Shown: positions 46,882-57,832, numbered from the stretch's first letter. The stretch: DNA of 64,000 nt from Streptomyces chartreusis NRRL 3882 (GCF_900236475.1 NZ_LT963352.1:1488001-1552000); one strand, 5' to 3'. The notes: a model not told the origin generated them from the letters alone. Program-made: numbers and translations.

Positions 46882-47622
46882 TCACGGCTTGCGGAACGCC
46901 CGGAGCGTGAAGAACGGGTCGGGGCGGGGTCTGTCCTGGTCGGGGAGTTCCGCCAGACGGGTGGCGAAGCCGTCGGCGAGCGGGTGGCCCGGCGGCAGGG
47001 TGACGAACCAGCCGCGGCGCAGGTCGGCGACCGTGCGGCGCGGGCTGCGGCCCTGACCGTGGCCGCGGAAGCGGGCCTGCCCGGCCGGGACCAGGCCGTG
47101 GTCGGCGGCGTAGCTCTCGACGTCCGCCGCCGCGTCCCGGACCGGGCTGGGCGGCCGGGAGGACAGGACGACATCGATGTCGCTGCCCACGTTGTGGGAG
47201 GCGGCCTTGTCGACCGTGGTGACGTAGACGCCGCCGGACCGCAGCACGCGCGCGCACTCGCCGACGATGGTCCGGACGTCGGCGGGACCGGCGGCCAGGT
47301 GCAGCAGCCACACGCTGCACACGGCGTCGAACTCGCCGTCCCGGAAGGGCAGCCGGCGGCTGTCGGCGAGCACCACGGCACCGGGCAGCCGGGCGGCGGC
47401 CTGCCGGGCCATCGCAGGGGCGAGGTCCACGCCGGTCACCCGCATGCCGGCGCGCGCGGCCGCGAGCCGGCGGGTCACGATGCCGGTGCCGCAGGCGACG
47501 TCGAGCAGGCCGCGCGCGTCCGGCGGCACGAGGCTCAGCACCGCTGCCGCGGCGGCGGCCGCCCTGGGCTCGCCGCCGCGCGAGGCGTCGTACCGCTCCG
47601 CTTCCTTGTCGTAGTCGAGCAC
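46882..47622 (-). CDS. Class I SAM-dependent methyltransferase
   Basis: A 246-residue methyltransferase (Methyltransf_11 type) with motif I LLDVACGTGIVTRRL, post-I VTGVDLAPAMA and motif III-like VLRSGGVYVTTVDK. Start GTG 47622 (VLDYDKEAERYDASRGG) is the natural family start; the longer frame overlaps the pterin dehydratase gene. Lies 4 bases after that gene, same operon. Substrate unknown. Confidence 0.85.
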   Translation of the reverse strand: MLDYDKEAERYDASRGGEPRAAAAAAAVLSLVPPDARGLLDVACGTGIVTRRLAAARAGMRVTGVDLAPAMARQAAARLPGAVVLADSRRLPFRDGEFDAVCSVWLLHLAAGPADVRTIVGECARVLRSGGVYVTTVDKAASHNVGSDIDVVLSSRPPSPVRDAAADVESYAADHGLVPAGQARFRGHGQGRSPRRTVADLRRGWFVTLPPGHPLADGFATRLAELPDQDRPRPDPFFTLRAFRKP

Positions 47623-47626
47623 CCGG

Positions 47627-47932
47627 TCAGTGTGCCCCGTGCCCGGGGGCCAGGTCCTCCACCCTGCGGGCGAGCTCGAGGTCCTTCTCGGTGACGGCGC
47701 CGCCCGCGCTGTGTGTGTGCACGGACAGGGACACCGTGTTGTAGCCGAGCGTGAGGTCGGAGTGGTGGTCGAGCTCCTCCTGGACCTGGGCGATGTGCAC
47801 GACCATCGCCGTCGCCGCGAAGTGCGAGCCGAGCCGGTAGGAGCGGGTGAGGCGGTCGCCGTCGAGCGACCAGCCCGGCAGCTCGGCCAGCCGGTCCTCG
47901 ACCTCCTTCTGCGACAGCGGTTCGACGGGCAT
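47627..47932 (-). CDS. Pterin-4a-carbinolamine dehydratase
   Basis: A 101-residue enzyme that recycles 4a-hydroxytetrahydrobiopterin. The family motif is in EELDHHSDLTLGYNTVSLS, followed by VHTHSAGGAVTEKDLELA. ATG 47932 has AAGGAG 9 bases upstream. No aromatic amino-acid hydroxylase lies in the window, so its partner is elsewhere or it has another role (for example as a molybdopterin-pathway relative). Confidence 0.9.
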   Translation of the reverse strand: MPVEPLSQKEVEDRLAELPGWSLDGDRLTRSYRLGSHFAATAMVVHIAQVQEELDHHSDLTLGYNTVSLSVHTHSAGGAVTEKDLELARRVEDLAPGHGAH

Positions 47933-48059
47933 GGGCAGCGCTCCTTCCCTGACACCGGAGTCCTCTTCTCCCTCCCCAGCCTGCCACAGCGGGACGCCTC
48001 GAGCCCTGGTCAAGGGGTGTGCCTGTCCGGCGCGACCGGTTCTCGACTACGGTCCCGGC

Positions 48060-48866
48060 ATGACCACTCATCCGTCCACGACCGGGCAGGGCGTGGGTCC
48101 GCTGCTGCGGGCCTGGCGGGAGCAGCGGAAGGTCAGCCAGCTGGAGCTGGCCCTGCGCGCGGACTCCTCGGCCCGGCACATCAGCTTCGTCGAGACGGGC
48201 CGCTCCCGGCCCAGCGAGGAGATGGTGCTGCGGCTGGCCGAGCATCTGGACGTCCCCATGCGGGAACGCAACGCGCTGCTGCTGGCGGCCGGTTACGCCC
48301 CGCGCTACCCCGAGACGCCGCTGGACGACCCGGCGCTGGGCGCGCTGCGCGCGGGAATCGAGCGGCTGATCAGCGGCTACGAGCCGTATCCGGCGTTGGT
48401 GGTGGACGCGCTGTACAACGTCGTGGCCGCCAACCGGGGGATCATGACGCTGGTCGACGGCGTCTGCGAGTCCCTGCTCGAACCGCCGCTCAACGCGATG
48501 CGGCTCGCCCTGCACCCGCGGGGCCTGGCGCCGCGGATCCGCAACCTGCGCGCCTGGCGCGGACACCTGCTGGAGCAGATGGAGCGGCAGATCGCGCTGC
48601 ACCGCTCCGAGCCGCTGCGGGCGCTGTACGAGGAGGTGGCGGCGTACGCGGTGCCCGACGCGGATCCGGCAAAGGAGCCTTCGGAACCGGTGCCGTATTT
48701 CGCGCTGCCCCTGCGGATCGAGCACGAGGGGCGGACGCTGTCGTTCATCTCCTCGATCTCCACGTTCAACACACCGATGGACGTGACGGTCGCCGAGCTG
48801 GCCATCGAGACGCTCCTCCCGGCCGACCCGGCGACGGTCAAGCACCTTCAGTCGCTCATGCCCTGA
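48060..48866 (+). CDS. XRE-family regulator with MmyB-like ligand-binding domain
   Basis: A 268-residue regulator: HTH at residues ~10-70 (QRKVSQLELALRADSSARHISFVETGRSRPS) and an MmyB-like C-terminal domain that binds small lipophilic ligands (SGYEPYPALVVDALYNVVAANRG). No ribosome site precedes the ATG and TACGGT lies close upstream, suggesting a leaderless mRNA. Divergent from the pterin dehydratase gene. Confidence 0.88.
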   Translation: MTTHPSTTGQGVGPLLRAWREQRKVSQLELALRADSSARHISFVETGRSRPSEEMVLRLAEHLDVPMRERNALLLAAGYAPRYPETPLDDPALGALRAGIERLISGYEPYPALVVDALYNVVAANRGIMTLVDGVCESLLEPPLNAMRLALHPRGLAPRIRNLRAWRGHLLEQMERQIALHRSEPLRALYEEVAAYAVPDADPAKEPSEPVPYFALPLRIEHEGRTLSFISSISTFNTPMDVTVAELAIETLLPADPATVKHLQSLMP

Positions 48867-48981
48867 CGGATCCCCGGCGCCGTGTGCCGAGGGCGACGAT
48901 CTCCTTGCCCGCGGCCCTGTGAGACGGTCGGCGGAACGTGACAGACTGATCGCAGGCTTGGGCACGTTGGGGAGGCGTGGC

Positions 48982-49845
48982 GTGAGTGAACGGCGGGCCG
49001 CACCCACCGTGGGCCAGGTGGTCCTGGGCAAGCGGCTTCAGGAGCTGCGCGAGGTGGCGGGCCTCAGTCGTGACGAGGCCGCCCGGGTGCTGCGCGTCGC
49101 CCCCGCGACGGTCCGGCGGATGGAGACCGCCGACGTCGCGCTCAAGATCCCGTACGTGCAGATCCTGCTGACGGCCTACGGCGTGCCCGAGGACGAGGTG
49201 ACCGCGTTCGTCGAGCTCGCCGAGGAGGCGAACCGGCCGGGCTGGTGGCAGCGGTTCCACGACGTGCTGCCGGAGTGGTTCAGCCTGTACGTGAGCCTGG
49301 AGGGCGCCGCCCGGATCATCCGGTCCTACGAGCCGCACTTCGTGCCCGGGCTGTTGCAGACCGAGGGGTACGCGCGTGCGGTCCTGCAGGCCGGCACCAT
49401 CGGGAACTCCGGGCCGGAGGCCGTGGAGCGGCATGTGTCGCTGCGCATGGAGCGGCAGCGACTGCTGGAGCGCCCGAACCCGCCGCACCTGTGGGTGATC
49501 ATGGACGAGACCGTGCTGCGGCGGCCGGTGAGCGTCGACGGCCAGGTGATGCGGGACCAGCTGGACAAGCTGCTGGAGTACTCCGAGCGGGATCGCGTCA
49601 CGCTCCAGATCGCCGAGTTCAAGGACGGCCCGCACCCGGGCACGTACGCGCCGTTCTCCCTGTTCCGCTTCGCCGAGCCGGAGCTGCCCGACATGGTCTT
49701 CACCGAGTACCTGACCGGCGCGCTCTACCTCGACTCCCGCAAGGAGGTCTCGGCGCATCTGGAGGTCCTCGACCACATGACCGCGGGCGCCGCGTCCACC
49801 CAGCGCACCGGGGGGCTCCTGCGGGAGTACCGCGAGAGCTTCTGA
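48982..49845 (+). CDS. XRE-family regulator with DUF5753 domain
   Basis: A 287-residue protein: HTH at ~10-65 (LREVAGLSRDEAARVLRVAPATVRRME) and a DUF5753 domain (residues ~90-280; FVPGLLQTEGYARAV, SLRMERQRLLER). This architecture is very common in Streptomyces, often next to a DUF397 gene, which is not present here. GTG start with GGAGG 6 bases upstream. Confidence 0.9.
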   Translation: MSERRAAPTVGQVVLGKRLQELREVAGLSRDEAARVLRVAPATVRRMETADVALKIPYVQILLTAYGVPEDEVTAFVELAEEANRPGWWQRFHDVLPEWFSLYVSLEGAARIIRSYEPHFVPGLLQTEGYARAVLQAGTIGNSGPEAVERHVSLRMERQRLLERPNPPHLWVIMDETVLRRPVSVDGQVMRDQLDKLLEYSERDRVTLQIAEFKDGPHPGTYAPFSLFRFAEPELPDMVFTEYLTGALYLDSRKEVSAHLEVLDHMTAGAASTQRTGGLLREYRESF

Positions 49846-49962
49846 GAGAAGCTTCGCGCGCCGGCCGTGACCCGTACGGGCGTCGCCGGCGGGTGCGTTC
49901 CCCCGCCCGCCCCTAGCGTCGTGAGCACGGGGCGCGGCACGAGTGCACGCCAAGGAGGTCAG

Positions 49963-50441
49963 ATGCCCGGCTTCGAGCTGCTGTACCAGGCGGCCGCGCT
50001 GTGCCTGACGTATCCCGGCGACGAGTTCTGTGCCCGGCTGCCGCTGCTGCGCGAAGCCGCCCCGCAACTGCGGGAGTTCGCCGACCACGCGGCCGTCACC
50101 GAGCCGAGGGAGCTGGCCGCCCACTACCTCCAGGTCTTCGAGAGCGCGGAGGGCCACAGCCTCTACCTGAGCCGCTGGCGCGGGATCTCGCCGGCCCGCT
50201 TCCAGGAGCTGTACAGCTCCCACGGCCTGGAGCTCACCGGCGGGGAGCTGCCCGACTTCCTGCCCGCGGTACTGGAGTTCACGGCCCGTACCGGCGACAC
50301 CGTCCTGCTGACGGAGCACCGGGCCGGACTGGAGCGCCTCCGCTCCGGGCTGGCCGACTCCGGCACTCCGTACGCGTCCGTCGTCGACGCCGTGTACGCG
50401 ACGCTGCCGCCCCCGGGGAGCCAGGTCGCTCCGGAGGGAGG

Positions 50442-50445
<4 letters not shown>
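49963..50445 (+). CDS. NarJ/TorD-family molybdoenzyme assembly chaperone (orphan)
   Basis: A 160-residue helical chaperone of the nitrate reductase delta-subunit family ([57 protein letters not shown]). NarJ helps insert the molybdenum cofactor into NarG. AAGGAGG site before the ATG. No narGHI genes lie nearby, so it is an orphan; its stop overlaps the convergent dnaK stop by 4 bases. Confidence 0.85.
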
Positions 50446-52307
<1,862 letters not shown>

Positions 52308-52351
52308 CGCTGTCCCCTTCCGCCAGGGCGCTCTCACTCTCCAGCACAAAA

Positions 52352-52372
52352 CTTGAGTGCGCTGTTGTCAAT
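52352..52372 (-). promoter_or_regulatory. HAIR-like HspR operator overlapping a -35 box
   Basis: CTTGAGT-N7-TGTCAAT. The left half is a perfect match to the HAIR consensus (CTTGAGT-N7-ACTCAAG); the right half matches 4 of 7. On the minus strand that right half reads ATTGACA, containing a perfect TTGACA -35 (52366-52371) pointing at dnaK. Repressor and polymerase would compete directly. The site also overlaps the end of the GDPD gene. Confidence 0.65.
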
Positions 52373-53108
52373 GGCGCGAAGGGGTGACCGGCCCGCGGAG
52401 CGCCACGGCCCGCCGGGGCCGGTCGGTGACGAGCACGTCCACGCGCGGGTGGGCCAGGAAGGCCCGCATCAGGGTGTCGTCGTTGACCGTCCACACCATC
52501 GTGAACAGGCCGTGCCGGGTCGCCTCGCGCAGCACGGTGGTCCTGGCCAGCCGCTGGTGCACGGCGACGCCGTGGGCCCCGCAGGCCCGGATGCGGCGCA
52601 CCGGGAACAGCTCGCTCAGTCGGGTCCCGGGCAGCCGGGCCAGGGCCAGCTCCCTGCGGTCGCGCCCCAGGGACAGCGCGGTGCGCACTCCGGGGAAGGC
52701 CTGCGCGACGGCGGCCACGGAACAGTCCTCCAGCGACGTGACGACGAGCCCGTCCGCCCCGAGCAGGGCGAGGGCCCGGTCGATCACCTCCCGCTCGTAG
52801 CCCACCTCCTTCAGGTCCAGGTGCGCCACGAGCTTCCCGGCGATCAGCGCCATGACCTCGTCCACCACCGGCACGTCGTAGCCGGCCCGCTCGCTCAGCT
52901 CGGCATGGGTGAGCGTGGCCAGCGGCGGCCCGGTGTGCCCGGCCCGGGCGTCGTGGTAGACGACGAGGACGCCGTCCTTCGTGCGGCGGATGTCGAACTC
53001 GGCGTACTCCGCGCCGGACTCGAGCGCGTCCTCGTACGCCTGCCAGGTGGCGGGTCCGGCGCGCTCGGAGCCGCCCCGGTGGGCGGAGACGGCGGGGCGT
53101 GGCGTCAT
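52368..53108 (-). CDS. Glycerophosphodiester phosphodiesterase (GDPD)
   Basis: A 246-residue TIM-barrel enzyme that splits glycerophosphodiesters. The family's AHRGG (residues 9-13), EFDIRRTKDGVLVVYHD and HLDLKE motifs are present. No signal peptide, so cytoplasmic. Its ATG overlaps the stop of the upstream membrane protein (ATGA at 53105-53108), so they are co-translated. Confidence 0.93.
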   Translation of the reverse strand: MTPRPAVSAHRGGSERAGPATWQAYEDALESGAEYAEFDIRRTKDGVLVVYHDARAGHTGPPLATLTHAELSERAGYDVPVVDEVMALIAGKLVAHLDLKEVGYEREVIDRALALLGADGLVVTSLEDCSVAAVAQAFPGVRTALSLGRDRRELALARLPGTRLSELFPVRRIRACGAHGVAVHQRLARTTVLREATRHGLFTMVWTVNDDTLMRAFLAHPRVDVLVTDRPRRAVALRGPVTPSRH

Positions 53109-54490
53109 GGTCGTCGGCTCCCGGAGGGCGAGCGGGGAGGCGGGAGGGGTACGGCGTCGTCGTCGGGCGCCGGCAGCAGCGAGCCGGAGCGGGTGCTGAT
53201 GCGTCTGAGCAGCACGTAGCCGATCAGGACCAGGATCACGAAGGGGAGCCAGGCCAGCGCGTAGGCCGGGCCGTAGGCGCGCAGGTCGAGGATGGAGCGG
53301 TGGTCGTCGACGTTCGTGCCGTTCACGCCGAAGAAGGCCAGCAGCAGGGTGGGCGGCAGGGCGATCAGCGTGGCGGCGGCGACCAGGCCGGAGACGGTGC
53401 GGTCCCGGCGGTCGTCGCGCTCGGCGAGTTCGGCGTCCAGGGCGGCGGAGCGGGCGCTGATCACCGAGGTCAGGCGCTCGACCATGCGGGCCGAGTTCTC
53501 CAGGCTGTCGCGGATGCCGAGCGCGTCGCGCAGCGAGGACTGGAACGCCTCCATGACCATCTCGGGGATCAGCAGGCTGTCGACGTAGGCCTCGACACCG
53601 AAGGCGAGGTCCAGCTGGAGTTCGTTGACGCCCGCGGAGAGGCGGGAGATCAGGGAGCGGATCTCGGTGGGCGAGTCGGTCAGGGCCTGCTCGTTGGCCC
53701 TCATCGTGGCGAAGGCGGCGAGCCGGGTGCGCTGGAGCGCGGCCAGGGCGGAGATCATGCCGATGGCGACGAGCATCAGGCCGTTCTCGACGTGCGGGGC
53801 CCAGCCCGCCTGGACGGAGACGCCCCGGCCGAGGGCGGACAGGGTGACGCCGTGGTTCCTGAGGTGCGGTGCAAGACTCGCGTCGTGGGGCGTGGCGGGG
53901 TTCCAGGGCATTCGGCCGCGGTAGACGATCTCGTTCAGCAGGATCGCCTTGCGGGCCTCGTCGGCGCTGAGCAGCTCACGCTGTAACCGGCCGCCTGGGA
54001 AGACCAGTTGGTGCACGTTCTGGCCGAGGGCGAGCGGCCGGCCGCCGAGCTGTTCGGTCAGCGCCGTCAGGAGCGGGCGGTCGTCGAGTTCGATCCGCTC
54101 CCGGTCGAAGCAGGTGGTGGCCAGCCACGCGGCGAGGTCGCCCGCCGTGGTCTCGCCCGCGAAGGCGCAGTCCACGACGAGGGTGGCGTCGCCGCGCGGG
54201 GTGGTGACGACCAGGATCCGCAGGGACGCGAGGCCCAGGCCGTGGTCACCGTGCGGCAGCCGCAGCCGGCGCGGCGCGATCTGTTCGTCCAGCATCGGGA
54301 CGGGGAGGACGTCCTGGCTGGTCATCAGGTGGGAGGCGAAGCGGCCGTAGTCGTAGCGGTCGACGAGGGCGCCGAGGGCGGTGTCCCGGGGGCGGAGCCG
54401 GCCGGAGAGGCTGAACAGCAGCAGGACGCGGGTCCGGTCGCGGGTGGCGGAGTCGAGCGCCGTCGCGCTGGTGGACGTTCCCGGCAGCAT
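53105..54490 (-). CDS. CorA-like two-helix membrane protein of unknown function, TTA codon
   Basis: A 461-residue protein: a large soluble N-terminal part, a helical region (residues ~260-390), and two C-terminal membrane helices (GLVAAATLIALPPTLLLAFF and YALAWLPFVILVLIGYVLL) in CorA-like arrangement. In place of the GMN motif between them is GVNGTN. An in-frame TTA leucine codon (53984-53986) suggests bldA dependence. ATG 54490 has GGAAGGA upstream. Operon with GDPD. Confidence 0.72.
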   Translation of the reverse strand: MLPGTSTSATALDSATRDRTRVLLLFSLSGRLRPRDTALGALVDRYDYGRFASHLMTSQDVLPVPMLDEQIAPRRLRLPHGDHGLGLASLRILVVTTPRGDATLVVDCAFAGETTAGDLAAWLATTCFDRERIELDDRPLLTALTEQLGGRPLALGQNVHQLVFPGGRLQRELLSADEARKAILLNEIVYRGRMPWNPATPHDASLAPHLRNHGVTLSALGRGVSVQAGWAPHVENGLMLVAIGMISALAALQRTRLAAFATMRANEQALTDSPTEIRSLISRLSAGVNELQLDLAFGVEAYVDSLLIPEMVMEAFQSSLRDALGIRDSLENSARMVERLTSVISARSAALDAELAERDDRRDRTVSGLVAAATLIALPPTLLLAFFGVNGTNVDDHRSILDLRAYGPAYALAWLPFVILVLIGYVLLRRISTRSGSLLPAPDDDAVPLPPPRSPSGSRRP

Positions 54491-54613
54491 CGCGTTCCTT
54501 CCGGACCGTCGGCGGCAGAGCGTCTGGTTCATACCCCGGGGGCGGTCGACGAACCGACGACGCCGCGCGGGCCGGCCCTGGCGGGCGGGCCCGCGCGACG
54601 TGGGTGGGGCAGG

Positions 54614-55042
54614 TCAGGCGAGCTTGGCGGTCAGGGTGATGGGCGTGGCCTTGAGGGCCTGGCTGACCGGGCAGCCGACCTTGGCCTCCTCGGCGGCTGC
54701 GAGGAAGGCCGCCTCGTCCATGCCGGGGACGGTGCCCTCGACGGTGAGGTGGATGCCGGTGATGCCCTCGCCGGGCTGGAAGGTGACGTCGGCGGAGGTC
54801 ACCAGCTTGGTCGGCGGGGTGCCGGCCTTGTCGAGGATGTTGGAGAAGGCCATCGAGAAGCAGCTGGAGTGGGCTGCGGCGATCAGCTCCTCCGGGCTGG
54901 TCTTCCCGCCCGGCTCCTCGGTGCGTGCCGCCCAGGTGACCGGCTGCTCGGCGAGGATGCCGGAGGAGTCGAAGGTGACGACGCCGTTGCCCTTGAACAG
55001 GTTGCCTTCCCACACGGTGTGTGCGGAGCGCGTGGCTGCCAT
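54614..55042 (-). CDS. OsmC-family organic peroxide reductase
   Basis: A 142-residue OsmC/Ohr-like thiol peroxidase. Conserved Glu and first Cys in TSPEELIAAAHSSCFSMAFS; second Cys in KVGCPVSQAL. ATG 55042 has AAGGA about 8 bases upstream. Likely protects from organic hydroperoxides and may be stress-induced. Stand-alone gene. Confidence 0.93.
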   Translation of the reverse strand: MAATRSAHTVWEGNLFKGNGVVTFDSSGILAEQPVTWAARTEEPGGKTSPEELIAAAHSSCFSMAFSNILDKAGTPPTKLVTSADVTFQPGEGITGIHLTVEGTVPGMDEAAFLAAAEEAKVGCPVSQALKATPITLTAKLA

Positions 55043-55177
55043 GACGCATCCTTTCGATGAGTATCCGGAACCGTGACCGGGTTCCTGGCACCATCCGATC
55101 ACACTCCCGCTCAACTCACGCGGAAGACCGGCCCTCTGGCGGCGAGCGGCAGCGCGCCGTCGCGGACGCCGCCGGTG

Positions 55178-57286
55178 TCAGGCGGCGCGTTCCTCGCTGC
55201 TCTCCAAGGGCACCTGGGGGCCGTCCGACTCGCGCATCCAGCGGCGCAGGACGCGGTGGACGTGTTCGGCGCCGACGAGTTCCTCCCCCTCGTCGACCGG
55301 CGCGGAGAAGCCGAGCGGCGACAGCAGGAAGGGTCTGCCCTGGGCGCCGCCGAGGCCGCCGTGGGAGCCGATCTGCTCCTCGAAGGCGAGGACTTCGCCG
55401 TCGGCCGGGTCGTGGAAGGAGTTGACCATGATGTCGGCGGTGTGCGGGAAGGAGTGCGTACGGCGTACCGCGTCGGCGGCGCCCGGCCCGAACGGGGCGA
55501 GGGGGCCCGGGTTGTCGTCGAGGTCGGCGAGCGGTATCTCGGCGCCGTACGCGCCGAGGACGACCCCGCCGTGCTCGTCGCTGCGGACCAGCAGGAAGCC
55601 GATGCCGGGGTGGTTGGCGAGGGTCGGCAGCAGCGCGGGGTGGCGGGCGTCGATCTCCTCCTTGCTCATGCGGTGCGTGACGTCCGGGAAGGAGACCAGG
55701 CCGAGGTTGCCGGAGGCCAGCACGATCGGCTCCGAGCGGCGCGTGGGGCGGTGCCGCTCGCCGCCTTCCTCGACCGGTATGCGCAGGGCGGCACGCACGG
55801 CGGCGCGGGCCTCCGCCCCGCTGCGGGTGCGCTCCGCGCGGCGCGGCACGGGCAGTCCGCAGCCGGCCCGCACCAGGTCGCCGAGGGTGAGGCCGTAGCG
55901 GGAGCGGAAGGTCTCGCCGGGGCTCTGGCCGTGGTCGGACAGCACGACGAGCCGGTACGGGCGCGGGGCGTGCTCGGCGACGTTCTCGATCAGGGCGAGG
56001 GAGCGGTCGAGGCGTTCGAGGACCTTCTGCGCGTCGCGGCTCGCCGGGCCGGAGTGGTGGGCGACCTCGTCGTAGGCCACGAGGTCGGCGTAGACGGCGG
56101 TGCGGCCGGCGAGCATGTCACCCGTCACGGCGGCCACGACGACGTCCCGCTCGACGACGGTCGCGAAGGCCCTCACGAGCGGGTAGAGGCCGCCGCGGGA
56201 GACGCGCGGGCGTTGCTTGCCGAGGCGGGCCCGGGTCGACTGGCCGATCTCCCGGCCCACCTCGGCGACGAAGGACAGGGCCGTGCGCACGGCGTTGGCC
56301 GGGTCGGAGAAGTAGGCGAAGTAGCCCGCGCGGGAGCGGTTCTCCCGGCTGCGGCGGCGGGCGGCGATGGACAGCACGAGGGCCTGCTGTTCGGCGCCGC
56401 CGCTGAACAGGTTGCCGCGGCTGGCGCCGTCGACGGTGAGCAGGCCGCCGTGCCCCGCGTACCCGACGGCGCGGCGCTGGAGTTCGGCGGCGCTGGTCGG
56501 GCGGTTGCAGACGACGACCTCGCGGGTGTCCTTCTCGTACCAGCGGAACGCGGGGACGTCGTGGTTGCTGCCGTGCAGGATGCCGAGCTGGCTGGCGCCG
56601 GTCTGGCTGGACCAGTCCGTGCGCCAGGGGGTGAGCCGGTGGGTGGGGCGGCCGCCGTCGCCGATGTCGAGCCAGCGGGCGACGGTGGGCATCAGGCCCT
56701 TGCCGACCGCGTCCAGCAGGACGTCGTGGCCGACGCCGTCGAGTTGCAGGAAGACCGTGCCGGGGCTGGCCGGGCAGGGTGGTCCGGATCTGCGGCGGCG
56801 GTCCGAGAGGCGGTACAGCCGGCGGCGGTAGGCGTCGTCGTCGCGCACGGCCAGGGCGGCGCCGGTGGCGGACGCCACGGCGGACATCACGGCGGCGACC
56901 ACGACGGCGGTCTCGGGGGCGACGGTGCCGCGCTCCCCGGGGTCCAGGCGCAGGGCGAGCAGCAGCAGCGCGCCGTTGAGGAAGAACACCAGCAGCCCGA
57001 GCACGAGCGCCGGTACGAGGAGCAGGAGCCGGACGAGCAAGGGCCAGACCACGGCCGACAGCAGCCCGAAGGCGCCGGCGCCGAAGGCCGCGGTGACGGC
57101 GATGTCGGTCGCGCTGTCACCGTCGGCCGAGCGGAGCCGGAAGTCGGGCAGGATCCCGGCGAGCACGAGCATGGTGAGGGTGGAGACCGCCCACACGGCG
57201 ACGCTCCGCCCCACCTGACTGGCGACCCGCCGCCACCGCACGCCCCGCACGCCCCGCCACCTCACGTCCCGGCCCGTCGCGACCAC
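55178..57286 (-). CDS. Membrane alkaline-phosphatase-superfamily phosphodiesterase-like protein
   Basis: A 702-residue protein. About four N-terminal membrane helices (residues ~28-150) precede an alkaline-phosphatase-fold domain with metal-site motifs FLQLDGVGHDVL, DLVAYDEVAHHSG and VVLSDHGQSPGET. The latter two resemble phosphodiesterase/sulfatase-type enzymes. Likely cleaves a phosphate ester at the cell surface, perhaps in the envelope; substrate unknown. GTG-free start ATG at 57286. Confidence 0.85.
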   Translation of the reverse strand: MVATGRDVRWRGVRGVRWRRVASQVGRSVAVWAVSTLTMLVLAGILPDFRLRSADGDSATDIAVTAAFGAGAFGLLSAVVWPLLVRLLLLVPALVLGLLVFFLNGALLLLALRLDPGERGTVAPETAVVVAAVMSAVASATGAALAVRDDDAYRRRLYRLSDRRRRSGPPCPASPGTVFLQLDGVGHDVLLDAVGKGLMPTVARWLDIGDGGRPTHRLTPWRTDWSSQTGASQLGILHGSNHDVPAFRWYEKDTREVVVCNRPTSAAELQRRAVGYAGHGGLLTVDGASRGNLFSGGAEQQALVLSIAARRRSRENRSRAGYFAYFSDPANAVRTALSFVAEVGREIGQSTRARLGKQRPRVSRGGLYPLVRAFATVVERDVVVAAVTGDMLAGRTAVYADLVAYDEVAHHSGPASRDAQKVLERLDRSLALIENVAEHAPRPYRLVVLSDHGQSPGETFRSRYGLTLGDLVRAGCGLPVPRRAERTRSGAEARAAVRAALRIPVEEGGERHRPTRRSEPIVLASGNLGLVSFPDVTHRMSKEEIDARHPALLPTLANHPGIGFLLVRSDEHGGVVLGAYGAEIPLADLDDNPGPLAPFGPGAADAVRRTHSFPHTADIMVNSFHDPADGEVLAFEEQIGSHGGLGGAQGRPFLLSPLGFSAPVDEGEELVGAEHVHRVLRRWMRESDGPQVPLESSEERAA

Positions 57287-57314
57287 GGACCCTCACCCAC
57301 AGTGCCACAACGCG

Positions 57315-57337
57315 CCGGGGACGCCCGGTGTCCCCGG
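57315..57337 (-). terminator. Hairpin after the recombinase-like gene
   Basis: CCGGGGAC (57315-57322) pairs perfectly with GTCCCCGG (57330-57337), 7-base loop, 10 bases after the stop of the gene at 57348 on the minus strand. Confidence 0.5.
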
Positions 57338-57347
57338 TACCGTCGCG

Positions 57348-57749
57348 TCAGCGCCCGTCGTAGCCGGCCGTGGGCATCGACAGCCGGCGGTGCACGCACG
57401 CCTTCATCGCCGCGTCGTACGCCGGCTCCGCCTGCCCGACCGTCTCGACCCGCACCCCGCGCCGCGCGCACTCCGCGGTGAACTCCTCGACGGAGGCGAG
57501 CGCGCTCTCCAGGACTCTCCGGCTGGGTGCCACGAACAGGTCCAGGCCGGGGCGGACGCCGTCCCACAGCGCGCAGTGGTCGGGACGCAGTCCCCGCACC
57601 AGTAACTCCCGGCTGATCACATAGCCCCGCTCGCTGGCCCAGCGGGCGCACATCGCGTGCTGGCTGCGGGAGTCGACCAGGAACGGATCGTCGTCGAGCT
57701 CCTCCAGCGGCGTCAGACTCGCGATCGCCGTGACCCGGACCGGCACCAT
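57348..57749 (-). CDS. Small protein resembling a degenerate serine-recombinase N-terminal domain (133 aa)
   Basis: A 133-residue protein. SQHAMCARWASERGYVISREL, then RPGLDLFVAPSRRVLES and a helix, follow the order of a resolvase catalytic domain (Q..C..WA...GY..; RPGL; R..R), but the usual RxS active site near the N terminus is absent and no DNA-binding domain follows. ATG 57749 with GAGGGGGG upstream. It may be a domesticated remnant with a regulatory role, or an unrelated fold. Low certainty for function. Confidence 0.6.
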   Translation of the reverse strand: MVPVRVTAIASLTPLEELDDDPFLVDSRSQHAMCARWASERGYVISRELLVRGLRPDHCALWDGVRPGLDLFVAPSRRVLESALASVEEFTAECARRGVRVETVGQAEPAYDAAMKACVHRRLSMPTAGYDGR

Positions 57750-57832
57750 GGCGTCCCCCCTCACCTCCGGTTTCGCCGCCGACCCTACTCCTGCACGTAC
57801 GCTTCGGGGAGTCGCGCGAAGGAGGCAAAGAA

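Noticed and set aside
57348..57749. A functional site-specific recombinase or part of a mobile element
   Set aside because: No active-site RxS region, no DNA-binding domain, and no attachment repeats or other mobile genes around it.
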